In this document: positions 1 to 5,962 of the stretch, piece after piece
Position numbering within the stretch: position 1 is the first letter of the stretch
Layout: every line of letters begins with the position of its first letter
Notes under the pieces: model-generated
What the model saw: the letters and a program-made list of their open reading frames with translations, nothing else
Told to the model about the DNA's origin: nothing
The model's database searches: none
Position numbers and translations under genes: made by a program
Origin: Thioalkalivibrio sp.
GTDB lineage: Bacteria > Pseudomonadota > Gammaproteobacteria > Ectothiorhodospirales > Ectothiorhodospiraceae
Assembly: GCA_003553165.1 (NCBI GenBank)
Contig: PUOZ01000016.1
Coordinates: 1-8,647 of the forward strand
Reading direction: 5' to 3'
DNA length: 8,647 nt

Positions 1-99
1 CCCGGTTCCGACCACACGGCGCACAGCCTCTTCAGCAGCCATGGTCACGCCGCCCCGGCAGCGGCTGCCGCTGCGGTGGAAGAGCAGCAGCCGGCATGA
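1..99 (+). CDS. C-terminal end of an unrecognised protein (partial at left edge)
   Basis: Frame 1 is open from the first base to a TGA at 97-99. It encodes about 32 residues ending in an alanine-rich, then acidic tail (AAPAAAAAAVEEQQPA). The stop overlaps the ATG of the next gene as ATGA (96-99), the usual arrangement of translationally coupled genes, which is the main reason to accept this frame as the end of a real CDS. The tail is low in complexity and has no diagnostic motif, so I cannot name the product. The fragment may contain histidine-rich linker sequence (HGHAAP). An alternative is that this is untranslated sequence that happens to be open. Confidence 0.5.
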   Translation, partial: PGSDHTAHSLFSSHGHAAPAAAAAAVEEQQPA

Positions 100-425
100 G
101 TATCGACCTGCCCAGCATGGGCGGTTGCTCCAGCAGCGAGCCCTTCGCGCTGCAGGTGCTCGGCGACAGCATGGCGCCGGAGTTTCCGCATGGAGTGATC
201 ATCATCGTCGACCCTTCCGGCGTGGTTGAGAGCGGCAGCTATGTGGTCGCTCAGGTCGATGGCGAGCACCTGTTCCGGCAGTTGCTGATCGAGGGCGGTA
301 CCCATTACCTGGTCGCGCTGCAGGAGGACCACCGGCGCCTGGAGATCCCCGGCCCGGAGGCGATCGCCGGCGTGGTCACTCAGCGGGCCGGTCGCCGCCG
401 GTCCCAACACAAGCACTACGGCTGA
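96..425 (+). CDS. S24/LexA-type peptidase-like protein, probably lacking the catalytic lysine
   Basis: This 109-residue protein resembles the LexA/UmuD-type S24 serine peptidase fold. Residues 18-28 (ALQVLGDSMAP) carry the GDSM motif with the candidate nucleophile Ser25. They are followed by the expected strand-rich segment HGVIIIVDPSG and then SGSYVVAQVDGEH. In LexA the general-base lysine lies in a V-K-R-L context. Here the equivalent segment is LFRQLL, with Arg61 where lysine is expected, so self-cleavage is doubtful. No DNA-binding domain precedes the peptidase fold, so it is not LexA itself. Small stand-alone proteins of this type with an FRQL segment exist in gammaproteobacteria, as I recall, but I know of no assigned role. 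The start ATG overlaps the upstream stop (ATGA), and a weak GGAAGAG lies upstream. The gene converges on the narL-like gene. Confidence 0.8.
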   Translation: MSIDLPSMGGCSSSEPFALQVLGDSMAPEFPHGVIIIVDPSGVVESGSYVVAQVDGEHLFRQLLIEGGTHYLVALQEDHRRLEIPGPEAIAGVVTQRAGRRRSQHKHYG

Positions 426-521
426 GGCAACGCCGCAAGCCACCCGCAGGGGATGCCGATGCGCGCGTCGAATTGCGCCGCGTGGGCGTTCGGACATACT
501 GGTGGGGTCATGGCGGGTTGG

Positions 522-1208
522 TTACGACGGGTCGCCGGAAGATTCCGTACCGCGGGCAGTGTTGCCGTTCAGGCTATGCTGCACGGCGAGAACCGCGGCC
601 TCAACCCTTGAGTGCACCCCGAGCTTGCGCAGGATCGCCTTCACGTGCAGTTTCACGGTGCCGTCGGAGATGCCGAGGTTGCGCGCGATCACCTTGTTGC
701 TCTGACCCTCGGCCAAGAGGCTCAGGATCTCCCCCTCGCGCGGGGTCAGCGCATCGAAGGGGCCGGGCTGATCAGGCGCCGGTTCCGGCTGACCCTGCAC
801 CACGCGCACCAGCAATTGCGCCAGGTGTGGGGCGACCACGGTCTTGCCTTCGATGATCTCCTCCAGGGCGTCCACAAGATCGCCAGGTTCCATCTCCTTG
901 AGCAGGTAGCCCTGGGCGCCATTGCGCAGGCACTCGATCAGGTCGCTTTCCGCGGTGCTGGTGGTCAGCATCACGATGGGCATCCGCAGCCCGTTCTGGC
1001 GCAGGCGCCGCAGAACCTCGAGTCCGTTCATCGTCGGCATGCGCATGTCCAGCAGGATCACGTCCGGCAGGAGTTCGCGGGCCAGACGGATCCCGGTCTC
1101 GCCGTCGCCGACGGCGCCCACGGTTTCGATGTCGCGCCGGCTCAGCAACTCCTGCAGGCCTTCCCGGAACAGCGTGTGATCGTCGATCAGCAGGACGCGT
1201 TGGGTCAT
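522..1208 (-). CDS. narL: NarL/FixJ-family response regulator (LuxR-type HTH)
   Basis: This is a 228-residue cytoplasmic transcription regulator with two domains. The receiver domain (about 4-120) has the acidic pair Asp9-Asp10, the phospho-acceptor Asp54 in VILLDMRMP, the switch Thr82/Thr83 and Lys104 in YLLKEM. A flexible linker (about 138-152) leads to a LuxR/GerE helix-turn-helix (about 155-210) starting LTPREGEIL. Its recognition helix (GTVKLHVKAILRKL) and the following SRVEAAV are very close to NarL of E. coli, so the target is probably a NarL-type heptamer site. The ATG overlaps the kinase stop by four bases (ATGA, 1205-1208), so the pair is cotranscribed and coupled. The length is slightly above the ~216 residues of E. 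coli NarL because of a polar C-terminal tail. The family call is firm. The symbol is by resemblance, and the signal may not be nitrate given the unusual partner kinase. Confidence 0.9.
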   Translation of the reverse strand: MTQRVLLIDDHTLFREGLQELLSRRDIETVGAVGDGETGIRLARELLPDVILLDMRMPTMNGLEVLRRLRQNGLRMPIVMLTTSTAESDLIECLRNGAQGYLLKEMEPGDLVDALEEIIEGKTVVAPHLAQLLVRVVQGQPEPAPDQPGPFDALTPREGEILSLLAEGQSNKVIARNLGISDGTVKLHVKAILRKLGVHSRVEAAVLAVQHSLNGNTARGTESSGDPS

Positions 1209-2851
1209 CGTGTGGCCTGCAGACGGGGCTGGAATGCCACCGTTTCGGACTTGGGATACTGGAAGTTCAGCGTCACGCGCGTGCCCTCGCCGGGTTCGGT
1301 CTCGATGCGGAACTCCCCGCCCAGCCGCGCGGCCCGCTCCTGCATCACGCTCAGGCCAATGTGTTCGCCCGGGGCACCGCTCGCCGTACCCTCGATGCCG
1401 CAGCCGTCATCCTCGACCATCACCATGAATTCACCCTGAGCCTCGGCGCGCAGCAAGACCCGAACGAACTGGGCATTGGCATGCTTGCGGATGTTGCACA
1501 GGGCCTCCTGCACGATGCGAAGCACCTCCGTTTCCATTTCGATGGGCAGCTTGCGCGACTGCCACTCCTGCTGCAGGTAGATGCTGATCCCGGTCTCGCT
1601 CTGGAATTCCTCGGTGGTCTTCTCCAGTGCCGTGACGAGCCCCTCGCGATGCACCGGTGCCCGAAACTGGCTGATCAGCTCCCGCAGCTCGGTATTTGCC
1701 CGGCCCAGGTTTGCCTTGATCAGGTCCACGTCGCGGCGCAGGTTTCCGGGTCGGCTGCTCTCGAGGGACTCCTCGAGCGCCCCCACGCGAAAACCAAGGC
1801 TGGCCAGGGTCTGCGCCAGGGAGTCGTGCAGTTCGTGGGCAAGGTGCGTGCGTTCCTCCATGATCGTCAGCCGCTGCGCCTCCTCGTCCAGCCGGGCTTT
1901 TTCGATGGCCATGCCGAGGTGGCGGCAGATACTGGTGAGCAGATTGTCCATGTCCTCGTTCAGGTTCGTCGGCCACTCGTCCAGGAACAGGCTGTAGACG
2001 CCGAGGGTGCGTCCCTGGTGTTGCAGAGGAACGGCGAGCATGGCCGGCTCGTGACCCTGGTCGTCTCCGCAGACCCGTCCGCACTCGTGGACGTCTGCCT
2101 TCCAGAGCATCTCGCTGCCCCCCACCACCTTGCCGCAAACGCAGCGTCCGATGGGCAGGGTATCGCGGCAGTGCGTGTCGTTCGCGTCGAATCCGAGGTT
2201 GGCCACCAGCCGCATCTGGCCGTCCGGGGTCAGTAGCCTGGCGGTGGCGGCGCGTGCGCCCAGGGTTCGCTTGAGGCTCTGCAGGAAACGCGTGAGGAGA
2301 TCGTCGAGATCGCGGGACATGTTGATGCTTGCGGCCACGTCGTAGAGCACCTCCAGGGTGTGCGACTTGTCCTCCAGCCGCCGTGTCTGGACCCCGACCT
2401 CATCGCGCATCTCGCGGGTAAGGCGCTGCAACTGCTCGGTGAGGCTGTTCACGTCCCGCGCCAGTTCGGCGAATTCCCCGGTGGCCGGTACCGGGATGCG
2501 CGCGGCAAGGTTGCCGCCGCGGACGCGCTGGGCCCAGTGGCGCAGGTGGAACAGCGGTGCGACCAGGTGGTGATAGATGACGATGGGGACGGTAAGCGTT
2601 GCCAGAAAGCCCATCCATAGCACAAAGGACTGAACCACCAGATGCGGGATCGACGACCAGGTGGTGAAGATGATCCAGGCGTTCATACCCAGACCGATCA
2701 GCAGGGCTACGCCGATCACTGCCAACGGCAGGAACATGTGGTTCTTCATCATGCCCCGGGCCTTGTGATGCCAACCTTTTCCGGGTCGGATCAGCCAGTT
2801 GGCCACACCTGACGGTCCGCGCGGCGGCGGCGTCCTGACGGAAATCTTCAT
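1205..2851 (-). CDS. narX: NarX-like sensor histidine kinase without periplasmic domain (HAMP-GAF-HisKA_3-HATPase)
   Basis: This 548-residue membrane kinase is the cognate partner of the adjacent NarL-like regulator. Two hydrophobic segments (about 38-64 and 71-97) are separated by only a few residues, so there is no room for the periplasmic nitrate-binding four-helix bundle of classical NarX/NarQ. A HAMP-like segment (about 95-150) and a coiled stretch (150-165) follow. The GAF-like domain (about 166-320) has five cysteines at 228, 237, 239, 257 and 261, in the segments THCRD, GRCVCGKV and HECGRVCG. The HisKA_3 domain carries the acceptor His342 in AHELHDSLAQTL. The HATPase_c domain has the N-box around Asn453 (EALCNIRKHA), the G1 box VEDDGCGI (479-486) and the G2 box GEHIGLSVMQER. 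The upstream ATG is chosen because GGAGGAGG lies 7 bases before it (2859-2866). A later start at Met34 or Met35 would also keep both membrane segments. The signal sensed is unknown; the cysteine cluster suggests redox or a cofactor. Confidence 0.88.
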   Translation of the reverse strand: MKISVRTPPPRGPSGVANWLIRPGKGWHHKARGMMKNHMFLPLAVIGVALLIGLGMNAWIIFTTWSSIPHLVVQSFVLWMGFLATLTVPIVIYHHLVAPLFHLRHWAQRVRGGNLAARIPVPATGEFAELARDVNSLTEQLQRLTREMRDEVGVQTRRLEDKSHTLEVLYDVAASINMSRDLDDLLTRFLQSLKRTLGARAATARLLTPDGQMRLVANLGFDANDTHCRDTLPIGRCVCGKVVGGSEMLWKADVHECGRVCGDDQGHEPAMLAVPLQHQGRTLGVYSLFLDEWPTNLNEDMDNLLTSICRHLGMAIEKARLDEEAQRLTIMEERTHLAHELHDSLAQTLASLGFRVGALEESLESSRPGNLRRDVDLIKANLGRANTELRELISQFRAPVHREGLVTALEKTTEEFQSETGISIYLQQEWQSRKLPIEMETEVLRIVQEALCNIRKHANAQFVRVLLRAEAQGEFMVMVEDDGCGIEGTASGAPGEHIGLSVMQERAARLGGEFRIETEPGEGTRVTLNFQYPKSETVAFQPRLQATR

Positions 2852-3190
2852 GTGCCATCCTCCTCCGGCAGACCACGGTGCCGGTACCCGTCGCTGACGG
2901 CGGCGGCTCCCGGTCTCAAGAGAGCCCAGTTGCTGTTGTCGGGCCCGCGGGATCCAACCGGGATTTACGGGGCGGGATATCCTCCATCCCTCGGTTACTA
3001 CGCCCCAGTCTCCAAGTCAAGTATTCGCAAGTCAAAGTTCTTATCAAAAACAGGGCTTTTCCCTTTTCGCGGTTGATGACTGCACCGGTTTCGCTCCCGT
3101 CATCGCGCGGGACCACGCGGATCGGCAATTGATTCCGGGGGCCTCCTGCGGCCGGTCACCGCCAAAGTGAAAACACACGGCCCAGTTCTG
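2852..3190 (-). promoter_or_regulatory. Upstream region and candidate promoter of the narXL-like operon
   Basis: This stretch contains no convincing gene. It is less GC-rich between about 2995 and 3065 than its surroundings. On the minus strand, a TTGATA (3042-3047) is followed after 16 bases by AATACT (3020-3025), a fair sigma-70-type -35/-10 pair. Transcription would then start near 3012 and leave a leader of roughly 160 bases. The octamer TTGACTTG occurs twice on the minus strand (3028-3035 and 3013-3020), 15 bases apart. One copy lies in the spacer and one straddles the -10 edge, so it could be a regulator site. I found no full FNR box (TTGAT-N4-ATCAA). The strong ribosome-binding site GGAGGAGG at 2859-2866 belongs to the kinase gene. 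Promoter assignment is by eye. Confidence 0.4.
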
Positions 3191-3298
3191 TAGGTCGGGT
3201 TAGCGTAGCGTAACCCGACGTGCCGGGGTGACGGGGCCGACGCTGCTTTGCGGCCATGGGTGGGTGCGAGACCCGTCGGGTTACGTCCGGCCAACCCG
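3191..3298. repeat. REP-like palindromic repeat, one intact and one decayed copy
   Basis: Bases 3194-3202 (GTCGGGTTA) pair perfectly with 3211-3219 (TAACCCGAC) around the 8-base loop GCGTAGCG. The octet is preceded by TAG, giving the TAGGTCGGGTTAGCG...TAACCCGACG pattern that recurs between genes in many GC-rich proteobacteria, as far as I remember. A second, partly decayed copy follows. The stretch CGTCGGGTTACG is at 3274-3285, with CGGGTT (3277-3282) able to pair with AACCCG (3293-3298). The two together look like the left and right modules of one composite element. No associated transposase is present. Confidence 0.7.
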
Positions 3299-3342
3299 CC
3301 CCACTGAGGCTCGCTACGGGCGCCCAAGTCAGGCAGGCTGCT

Positions 3343-3412
3343 AGTGGGCCACGCGGAAAGTTCGGCGTCTCCGGCGCAGCGATCTGGTGCCGAACTTTCT
3401 GCATGGCCCACT
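3343..3412. repeat. 24-bp near-perfect inverted repeat with 22-base loop
   Basis: The left arm is 3343-3366 and the right arm 3389-3412. The right arm's reverse complement matches the left at 22 of 24 positions. One of the two differences is a G-T wobble when read as the plus strand, and the other is a wobble when read as the minus strand. Weaker pairing continues a few bases into the loop. The arms run from AGTGGGCC at the outside to AGTTCGGC at the loop. It lies between the DUF7931-like gene and the narXL-like promoter. It could serve as a terminator-like or blocking hairpin for transcripts from the right, but no T-run follows on either strand. A mobile palindromic element or small MITE is the alternative. 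Confidence 0.75.
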
Positions 3413-3423
3413 GGGGCGCGGAT

Positions 3424-3445
3424 TGTAGCGCAAGTTACGCCTACA
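3424..3445 (-). repeat. Short hairpin spanning the stop codon of the DUF7931-like gene
   Basis: Read on the minus strand, TGTAGGCG (3445-3438) can pair with CGCTACA (3430-3424) around the loop TAACTTG, with a single bulged G. The TAG stop of the upstream gene (3443-3441) lies inside the left arm. The sequence resembles the GTAGGCG...CGCTAC palindromes that accompany interspersed repeats, so a repeat insertion may have set the present C-terminus of the protein. There is no T-run, so intrinsic termination is doubtful. Confidence 0.5.
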
Positions 3446-3935
3446 GCATCAGCTTGCGCAGTTCCGGCGATTCGAAGCCGGCCGCCCAGGCCACCGCAAA
3501 GCGTTCGGCGGCGGTCCGGTTACCCGCGGGATCGCGCCGTTCCGCCTGCAAGCCCACACGGCCCTTGTGTTGCACCAGGTAGAGCCATGCGGTCCGGTCC
3601 ACCACCAGCAGCAGGCTCGCGGGGGTGTCCTGCGCGGGCGCGAGGCAGCGCACCGCGATCGCCGTGGTGAGGCGAGTGACCGTATAGGTGAGGCGGGGAT
3701 GCTCGCTTTTCAGGCTCAGGTCGTCATCGATCAGCAGACGCAGATCGGCATGCCGCGTGCGGCGCGCCACCCGCGACATCGCGGCCGCCAGCTCAACCCC
3801 AGGCAAAGCCGTGAGCAGCCGGCTGCGGGTGTGCACCCAGATTCTCCGGCGCGCCGATTCGAGCAGGGCGTTGACGCTCTCGCCGGCCCGCTCAAGTTCG
3901 TCTTCTACCGTGTCCCCGATCCGCTCTTCCGACAC
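3441..3935 (-). CDS. DUF7931-like protein (phospholipase-D-like fold suspected)
   Basis: This 164-residue soluble protein begins with an acidic helical stretch (ERIGDTVEDELERAGESVNALLESA). It then has RRRIWVHTRSRLLTALPGVELAAAMSR, a segment I recognise from the DUF7931 family, where it is read as the first strand of a PLD-like fold. ADLRLLIDDD (about 63-72) and LLLVVDRTAWLYL (about 108-120) are the next predicted strands. The catalytic HKD motif of true phospholipases D is absent. In other gammaproteobacteria this domain is, as I recall, often fused to or placed beside a GNAT acetyltransferase, as here, so the two probably act together. The start is GTG at 3935, supported by GGGGGAG five bases upstream (3941-3947). 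The gap to the GNAT stop is 22 bases. The stop codon sits inside a repeat-like hairpin. Biochemical function is unknown. Confidence 0.75.
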   Translation of the reverse strand: MSEERIGDTVEDELERAGESVNALLESARRRIWVHTRSRLLTALPGVELAAAMSRVARRTRHADLRLLIDDDLSLKSEHPRLTYTVTRLTTAIAVRCLAPAQDTPASLLLVVDRTAWLYLVQHKGRVGLQAERRDPAGNRTAAERFAVAWAAGFESPELRKLML

Positions 3936-3957
3936 CGGGACTCCCCCATCGACGGTT

Positions 3958-4407
3958 TCAGCCGGCCATTGCCATGCTCTTCTTCAGACGCCGAAGCATG
4001 CGCTGATGCGGGATCCCGGCGTCCTCGAAGATGTCACTGATGACGATGAATCCATGCGGTGCGTAGAAACCGCGGCGCGCGAACTGGGCATTGAGCCAGA
4101 CCTCGTTCCAGCCATGGGCCTCCGCGGCGGCGATGGCATGGTGCAGCAGCCGGGAGCCGATACCCTGTCCCCGGTATGCCCGGATCACCGCCATGCGGCC
4201 GATCTGTCCACTGGGCAGCAGACGCAGCGTGCCCACGGGTTCTTCCCGTTCGGTGAGTGCAAGCCAATGCAGGGCGCTGGCATCCAGGCCATCGAACTCC
4301 AGGCTGCGCGGCACGCTCTGTTCCTTGATGAACACATCACAGCGTACGGCCTCGAGGGCGTTTCTGTCGGCGGGCCAACTGGCCTCGCGTATCCGGATTC
4401 GGCTCAT
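3958..4407 (-). CDS. GNAT-family N-acetyltransferase (YjcF/ElaA-like)
   Basis: This 149-residue cytoplasmic acetyltransferase has the typical GNAT order. An N-terminal strand (RIRIREASW) is followed by VRCDVFIKEQSVPRSLEFDG, the segment characteristic of the YjcF/ElaA group, and then HWLALTEREEPVGTLRLLP. The acetyl-CoA-binding motif A is MAVIRAYRGQGIGSRLL, with the R-x-x-G-x-G/A loop. FYAPHGFIVISDIFEDAGIPHQRM (RGFY...GF) closes the fold. The substrate cannot be told from sequence; an amino group on a small molecule or protein is expected. The ATG at 4407 is chosen over the upstream in-frame ATG at 4494. It has AGGA and AAGGAAAG close before it, and the extra 29 residues of the long form are not part of the fold. 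It is followed by the DUF7931-like gene after 22 bases, probably in one operon. Confidence 0.88.
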   Translation of the reverse strand: MSRIRIREASWPADRNALEAVRCDVFIKEQSVPRSLEFDGLDASALHWLALTEREEPVGTLRLLPSGQIGRMAVIRAYRGQGIGSRLLHHAIAAAEAHGWNEVWLNAQFARRGFYAPHGFIVISDIFEDAGIPHQRMLRRLKKSMAMAG

Positions 4408-4729
4408 TCCTGTCTTTCCTTGGCGGGGGGCAGCGGGATACGCCGCTGCCACGATATTTTCGGGACCGGTCGGGCTGCTGGCATGCCTCCTCACAGATGG
4501 CTTTCCCCGAGTGTAGTGCCTGCCGGCGAAATCTGCAGGCCTCTTGGGCCCCGAAGGCGTACCGGGTCGACGTGAAAGTCACGGTTAGTCTGCACCAGGA
4601 CCCACGCCGCGATGGCGGATGACGGTGGACTCCAGCTTATGGAGTGCGCGAGCTTGACCCCGCTATTCGGCGTCGGGCAGCCCTGGTACCCCTTAACCGC
4701 CCAGCCGGCCGCGGGTGGTGGCTGTCATC
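4408..4729. other. Intergenic region between the Cfa-like gene and the GNAT gene
   Basis: The short open frames in these 322 bases are not convincing. The only structure I can point to is a dyad ACTCCA-GCTTA-TGGAGT at 4629-4645 (6-bp arms, 5-base loop). It could be a regulator site or a weak hairpin after the Cfa-like gene, whose stop is about 85 bases to the right. There is no T-run to make it an intrinsic terminator. The promoter of the GNAT/DUF7931 pair should lie here, but I see no clear -35/-10 pair. Confidence 0.45.
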
Positions 4730-5962
4730 TCAGGCGGGTCGTTCCAGGATGGCCTGCATCAGGTCGACCCGTCGGGTTCGGAAACCGACCTCGCAATAGG
4801 CCAGATAGTAGCGCCACATGCGCAGGAAAGATTCGTCGTAGCCCAGGGCCTGGATGATGTCCGAAGAACGCCGGACCTCCTCGAACCATCGCCGCAGGGT
4901 GAGGGCGTAGTCCATGCCGAAGAAGTCCTGCTCCAGTCGGTTCAGCCCGGCGGCGTCGGCGATCGCGTTGAAACGGGGTACCGGTGGCAACATGCCCCCG
5001 GGGAAGACATAGAGCTGGATGAAATCGGCACTTTCCCGGTAACGCGGGAAGACCTTCTCGTCGATGGTGATCACCTGCAGGGCCGCGCGACCGCCAGGGC
5101 GCAGGCATTCGCGCACCTTGTCGAAATACGTGGGCCACCATTCCTCGCCAACCGCCTCGAACATCTCGATCGAGACGATATGGTCATACTGCCCGCGAAG
5201 ATCGCGGTAATCCTGCAGACGCAGCTCCACGCGGTCGGACAGGCCGGCGCGGGCCACCCGTTCCCGCGCATAGTCCAGTTGTTCCTGCGACAGCGTGATG
5301 CCCGTGACCCGGTAGCCCTGTCGGGCGGCGGCCTCGGCAAACCCGCCCCAGCCGCAGCCGATCTCGAGGATATGCGCGCCGGGCTTCGCGTCCAGCCGTT
5401 CGAGCAGGCGCAGGTATTTGCGCTGCTGCGCGGTCTCCAGTGCCTCGTCACCCTTGCTGAACAGGGCCGAGGAGTAGGACATCGTCGAGTCCAGCCACTG
5501 CAGGTAGAACTCGTTGCCGAGGTCGTAGTGGAAGCGGATATTGGCCCGGCTCCCGCGCCGGCTGTTGCGGCGTAGGCGGTGCCGCAGGCGATCCAGCTGC
5601 CGTTGCCAGGCCGGTCGCTCGGCAAGGCGGACAAGCGGTCCCTCGTTGTCCGCGGTGAACTGCATCAGGGTCTGCAGGTCCGGCGTGTTCCAGTCGCCGG
5701 CAATGTAGCCCTCCGCGAACCCGATCTCGCCGCGCCGCAGCAGCCGTAGCAGGGCGCGCCAGGGCCGCCGGAAGTGCCACACGGCCTCGGCACCGGCCCC
5801 GGCGCCGCTCAGCACGACGCGGTTGCCGGCAGCATCGATCAGGGTGAGCTTGCCCCGTTCCATGGACCGGAGGGCACGGGCTAGCCAGCGCAATGCCGGG
5901 GAGGGTCCGCCCTGGCCCGCCGCAGTCTCGATGGCGATGAAGGAACCGGGTTCGGATGGCAT
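4730..5962 (-). CDS. Cfa-like SAM-dependent fatty-acid methyltransferase
   Basis: This 410-residue protein belongs to the cyclopropane-fatty-acyl-phospholipid synthase family, which transfers a methyl(ene) group from S-adenosylmethionine to double bonds of membrane phospholipid acyl chains. The N-terminal lipid-binding part (about 25-130) includes GEIGFAEGYIAGDW. The catalytic part begins NIRFHYDLGNEFYLQWLD (141-158). The SAM-binding loop is LEIGCGWGGFAEAA (199-212), followed by SIEMFEAVG (264-272), YVFPGGMLPP (318-327) and a C-terminal YYLAYCEVGF (385-394). The E. coli bicarbonate-binding Cys139 (context YSCAY) aligns with Ser165 here (YSSAL), and the LLHTIG histidine is replaced (LQVITI). 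It may therefore be a methyltransferase rather than a true cyclopropane synthase. The start ATG at 5962 overlaps the DUF1365 stop (TGATG, 5960-5964) and has a perfect AGGAGGT at 5969-5975. The longer in-frame extension upstream is rejected. Confidence 0.9.
   Translation of the reverse strand: MPSEPGSFIAIETAAGQGGPSPALRWLARALRSMERGKLTLIDAAGNRVVLSGAGAGAEAVWHFRRPWRALLRLLRRGEIGFAEGYIAGDWNTPDLQTLMQFTADNEGPLVRLAERPAWQRQLDRLRHRLRRNSRRGSRANIRFHYDLGNEFYLQWLDSTMSYSSALFSKGDEALETAQQRKYLRLLERLDAKPGAHILEIGCGWGGFAEAAARQGYRVTGITLSQEQLDYARERVARAGLSDRVELRLQDYRDLRGQYDHIVSIEMFEAVGEEWWPTYFDKVRECLRPGGRAALQVITIDEKVFPRYRESADFIQLYVFPGGMLPPVPRFNAIADAAGLNRLEQDFFGMDYALTLRRWFEEVRRSSDIIQALGYDESFLRMWRYYLAYCEVGFRTRRVDLMQAILERPA

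Noticed and set aside
45..497. Minus-strand open frame of 150 codons opposite the S24-like gene
   Set aside because: Alanine- and arginine-rich sequence without motifs, antisense to a recognisable protein; a shadow of a GC-rich gene.
426..521. Intrinsic terminator between the convergent S24-like and narL-like genes
   Set aside because: GC-rich partial self-complementarity is present, but I could find no clean stem followed by a T-run on either strand.
612..2236. Long plus-strand open frames antisense to narL and narX (275 and 291 codons)
   Set aside because: They mirror the codon structure of the two well-supported minus-strand genes and show no domain of their own.
2852..3130. FNR/ANR box in the narXL upstream region
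   Set aside because: TTGAT and ATCAA half-sites occur, but no pair has the TTGAT-N4-ATCAA spacing.
2852..3132. Short plus-strand frames in the narX upstream gap
   Set aside because: No motif, no ribosome-binding site that stands out, and they cross the likely promoter.
3100..3411. Overlapping minus-strand frames of 103 and 82 codons, and plus-strand frames over the same stretch that share the peptide MGHAESS
   Set aside because: The shared peptide on opposite strands is simply the 24-bp inverted repeat read both ways; the region is repeat DNA, not coding.
4612..5575. Plus-strand frames of 81 and 286 codons over the Cfa-like gene
   Set aside because: Antisense to a clearly conserved SAM methyltransferase; no recognisable domain.
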